The notes beneath the pieces are model-generated. The model was not told the origin of the DNA. It ran no database searches and worked only from the letters and a program-made list of their open reading frames with translations. 23,687 nt of DNA from Acidimicrobiia bacterium. Its GTDB lineage: Bacteria; Actinomycetota; Acidimicrobiia; Spongiisociales; ZC4RG35. Shown piece after piece: positions 22,172 to 23,687 of the stretch. Every line of letters starts with the position of its first letter. Within the stretch, counting starts at the first letter, position 1. The position numbers were made by a program, and so were the translations under genes. The stretch is from assembly GCA_029865445.1 (NCBI GenBank), contig JAOUGY010000009.1, forward strand, positions 1-23,687, in the 5' to 3' direction.

Positions 22172-22948
22172 GTGATCGACGGCTTCGACCTCGAAGGATT
22201 GCGCGCCCTGATCACCGGTGGTTCCACCGGAATCGGCGCCGCCACCGCCCGGCGTTTCGTGGCCGCCGGTGCCGAGGTCGCCGTCGTCGCTCGCCGATCC
22301 GACGTACTCCGCGACCTGAAAGCCGAGCTCGGTTCGGGCTGTCATGTGATCTCGGCCGACCTGGCCGATGGCGAGGCGATCGAATCCGTGGTGGCAACCG
22401 CAGTCGAGATGCTCGGCGGTCTCGATGTTCTGATCAATGGCGCGGCTCGGGCTGACTGGATGCCGTTCGAAGACCTCGACCGGTCGACGTTCGATGCCAT
22501 GATCTCACTCAACGTGTGGGCCCCGCTGCGCCTCGTTCAGCTCGCCCGCCCTCACCTGTTGCAGAGCGCTCACCCCGTCGTGGTGACCATCGGCTCGGTT
22601 GACGCCGAGCGCCCCTCGCCGGGAGCCGTGGCGTACGGGGCGACCAAAGCAGCTCTGGCGGCAACTACGGTCGCCCTGGCCAAGGAGCTGGCACCCATCC
22701 GATTCGTCCAGGTCCACCCCGGCCTCATAGACACGCCGATGGTCGCCGACGTCAAAGCCGACATCGATGCCCACGGCGACCTGTTCAATCTGGCGGGCCG
22801 GTTCGGTCGACCGGAGGAGGTAGCGGGATTGATTCACTATCTCGCTTCACCACTCGGCCGCTTCGCCAACGGAAACGTGTTCCGGGTGGACGGAGGGGCA
22901 CTCGTCATGGGGCCTTTCGACGCGACCCGCAAGCGCGACACTTCTTGA
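22172..22948 (+). CDS. Short-chain dehydrogenase/reductase (SDR, classical type)
   Basis: The 258-residue Rossmann-fold enzyme uses NAD(P)(H) to oxidise or reduce an alcohol/carbonyl; the substrate is unknown. Motifs: cofactor loop TGGSTGIG (15-22), VARR (39-42) after the second strand, which favours NADP, NGAA (89-92) as a variant of NNAG, Asn114, Ser142, and Tyr155-x3-Lys159 (YGATK). VHPGLIDTPM follows, then the C-terminal VDGG motif. GTG 22172 was chosen because TACGCT ends 6 bases upstream; GTG 22148 gives an 8-residue extension that lies over the -10 box. The stop overlaps the beginning of the histidine-kinase remnant. Confidence 0.92.
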   Translation: MIDGFDLEGLRALITGGSTGIGAATARRFVAAGAEVAVVARRSDVLRDLKAELGSGCHVISADLADGEAIESVVATAVEMLGGLDVLINGAARADWMPFEDLDRSTFDAMISLNVWAPLRLVQLARPHLLQSAHPVVVTIGSVDAERPSPGAVAYGATKAALAATTVALAKELAPIRFVQVHPGLIDTPMVADVKADIDAHGDLFNLAGRFGRPEEVAGLIHYLASPLGRFANGNVFRVDGGALVMGPFDATRKRDTS

Positions 22949-23219
22949 ATCGGCCCGATTCGGGTCGAGTCGAAGTGCACACGGAGAACGATCGAGCGAT
23001 GGTCGACGTGATCGACAATGGGTCACCGATCCCGAAAGCCACCGCGAGGCGATCTTCGAGGCTTTCGAGCGGTCGCCGGACAGGACCTACGGTGGGACGT
23101 CGATCGGGCTGGGGCTGTCGGTGGCCCGCCAACTCGCCAGGTTGATGGGCGGCGACCTCACCTACGACCATACGGGCTTCGAATCGGTGTTTCGGCTGAC
23201 GCTCCCCGCGGCCGGATGA
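22945..23219 (+). pseudogene. Truncated, frameshifted histidine-kinase ATPase domain remnant
   Basis: The sequence encodes the last part of a HATPase_c domain: GRVEVHTENDRAMVDVIDNG, then SPIP (the D-box, DNGSPIP), and after a shift PESHREAIFEAFERSPDRTY, GGTSIGLGLSVARQLARLMG (the G2 box), GDLTYDHTGFESVFRLTLPA, stop at 23219. One base is missing at the CCC of 23031-23033; CCCC would restore the frame. The histidine-containing dimerisation helix and the N-box are absent: upstream is the SDR gene, whose 3' end overlaps this fragment by four bases. It is therefore a 5'-truncated fragment and cannot encode a working kinase. No response regulator is nearby. It may be debris of a rearrangement that joined it to the SDR gene. 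Confidence 0.72.
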
Positions 23220-23317
23220 CCGGGAGTTTAGGGAGCGCCTCGAGCGTGCGCCGATCGCCGGACGGTGGAGCCGACGGAGTGTTCATGGGCGTCTCTACCG
23301 CCCGCTACTCAACGGAT

Positions 23318-23686
23318 TCACCCACCGAAGGCAGCTGACCTGATCTCCCCGGTTCGTACCAGCTGCTCGGCAGCCCTGAGCTCCGGGGAGAGATAGCGAT
23401 CGGGACCGGGGCCCGAGAGGGTTTCACGCAGCCGACTGACCACCGCGCTCGTGGCCGGCGCCGGTCCGATCGGGTGCCGGAGTTCGACCCCGCGGGCAGC
23501 GATCACCAACTCGATGGCGAGAATCCTGGCGAGATTGTCGACCACCCTTCGGAGCTTTCGAGCGGCGTTCCATGCCATCGACACGTGGTCTTCCTGCATA
23601 CCGGACGTCGGGTAGCTGTCAACGCTGGAAGGCATCGCCAACCGGCGGTTCTCCTCGCAAATGCCTGCCGCCGTGTAATGCCCGAT
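23318..23686 (-). CDS. hutH: Histidine ammonia-lyase, C-terminal part
   Basis: This is the C-terminal 122 residues of a MIO-type lyase that converts histidine to urocanate, the first step of histidine breakdown; the rest lies beyond the right edge. The conserved stretch GHYTAAGICEENRRLAMPSS, then VDSYPTSGMQEDHVSMAWNA and ARKLRRVVDNLARILAIELV, matches the substrate-binding QEDHVSM region of HutH. The tail (RYLSPELRAAEQLVRTGEIR) is also typical. The MIO-forming Ala-Ser-Gly is outside the window, so tyrosine or phenylalanine specificity cannot be excluded, although the C-terminal features favour HutH. The stop at 23318 leaves 98 bases to the kinase remnant, in which I see no terminator. Confidence 0.9.
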   Translation of the reverse strand: MGHYTAAGICEENRRLAMPSSVDSYPTSGMQEDHVSMAWNAARKLRRVVDNLARILAIELVIAARGVELRHPIGPAPATSAVVSRLRETLSGPGPDRYLSPELRAAEQLVRTGEIRSAAFGG

Positions 23687-23687
23687 C

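Overview
The window is high-GC DNA (roughly two-thirds G+C) with densely packed genes. It looks like a chromosomal segment of an uncultured actinobacterium, perhaps of the Acidimicrobiia type. The basis is two luciferase-like F420-type oxidoreductases, a PPOX-fold F420-type protein, an Rv2688c-like drug-efflux ABC operon, many GTG starts, and many genes whose start codon lies 6-9 nt after a TANNNT -10 box (leaderless transcription). The taxonomic placement is inference. I see no rRNA, tRNA, CRISPR array, insertion sequence or phage gene.

Left part (1-6131): a probable catabolic cluster built around a divergent regulatory region. Leftward run an XRE-cupin regulator, the FAD subunit of a molybdenum hydroxylase, and the molybdopterin subunit, which leaves the window at base 1. 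Rightward run a CocE/NonD-type serine hydrolase and a protein with three RidA-like domains. Hydroxylase, hydrolase and imine/enamine deaminase together suggest breakdown of an N-containing, possibly heterocyclic, compound. The regulator and the hydrolase each carry one frameshift in this sequence.

Middle part (6136-16967): a hairpin separates the cluster from a leftward pair (stand-alone 5'-3' exonuclease, DUF2237 protein). The exonuclease overlaps head-to-head at its 5' end with a rightward set (small helical protein, two-domain sulfurtransferase, unknown protein). Then come a leftward LLM oxidoreductase and a membrane-anchored sulfite-oxidase-like molybdoenzyme with an internal twin-arginine motif. 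Next, rightward, are AzlC/AzlD amino-acid exporter subunits, DNA-3-methyladenine glycosylase I and a YbdK-type glutamate-cysteine ligase. A leftward PPOX protein and DUF218 protein follow, then a rightward LLM oxidoreductase sharing a bidirectional promoter with the PPOX gene.

Right part (16885-23687): a leftward operon of TetR repressor, ABC ATPase and double-length ABC-2 permease resembles mycobacterial fluoroquinolone exporters. Its promoter has a perfect -35 and two inverted-repeat operators, so it is probably an autoregulated efflux system. After it come a leftward cation:proton antiporter with two C-terminal Usp domains, a rightward short-chain dehydrogenase, a broken remnant of a histidine kinase ATPase domain, and the 3' end of a leftward histidine ammonia-lyase gene.

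No stretch longer than 300 bases lacks a gene. The largest gaps (2882-3017, 12215-12340, 22024-22171, 23220-23317) hold promoters or nothing I can recognise. All calls come from reading motifs by eye; no database search was run.
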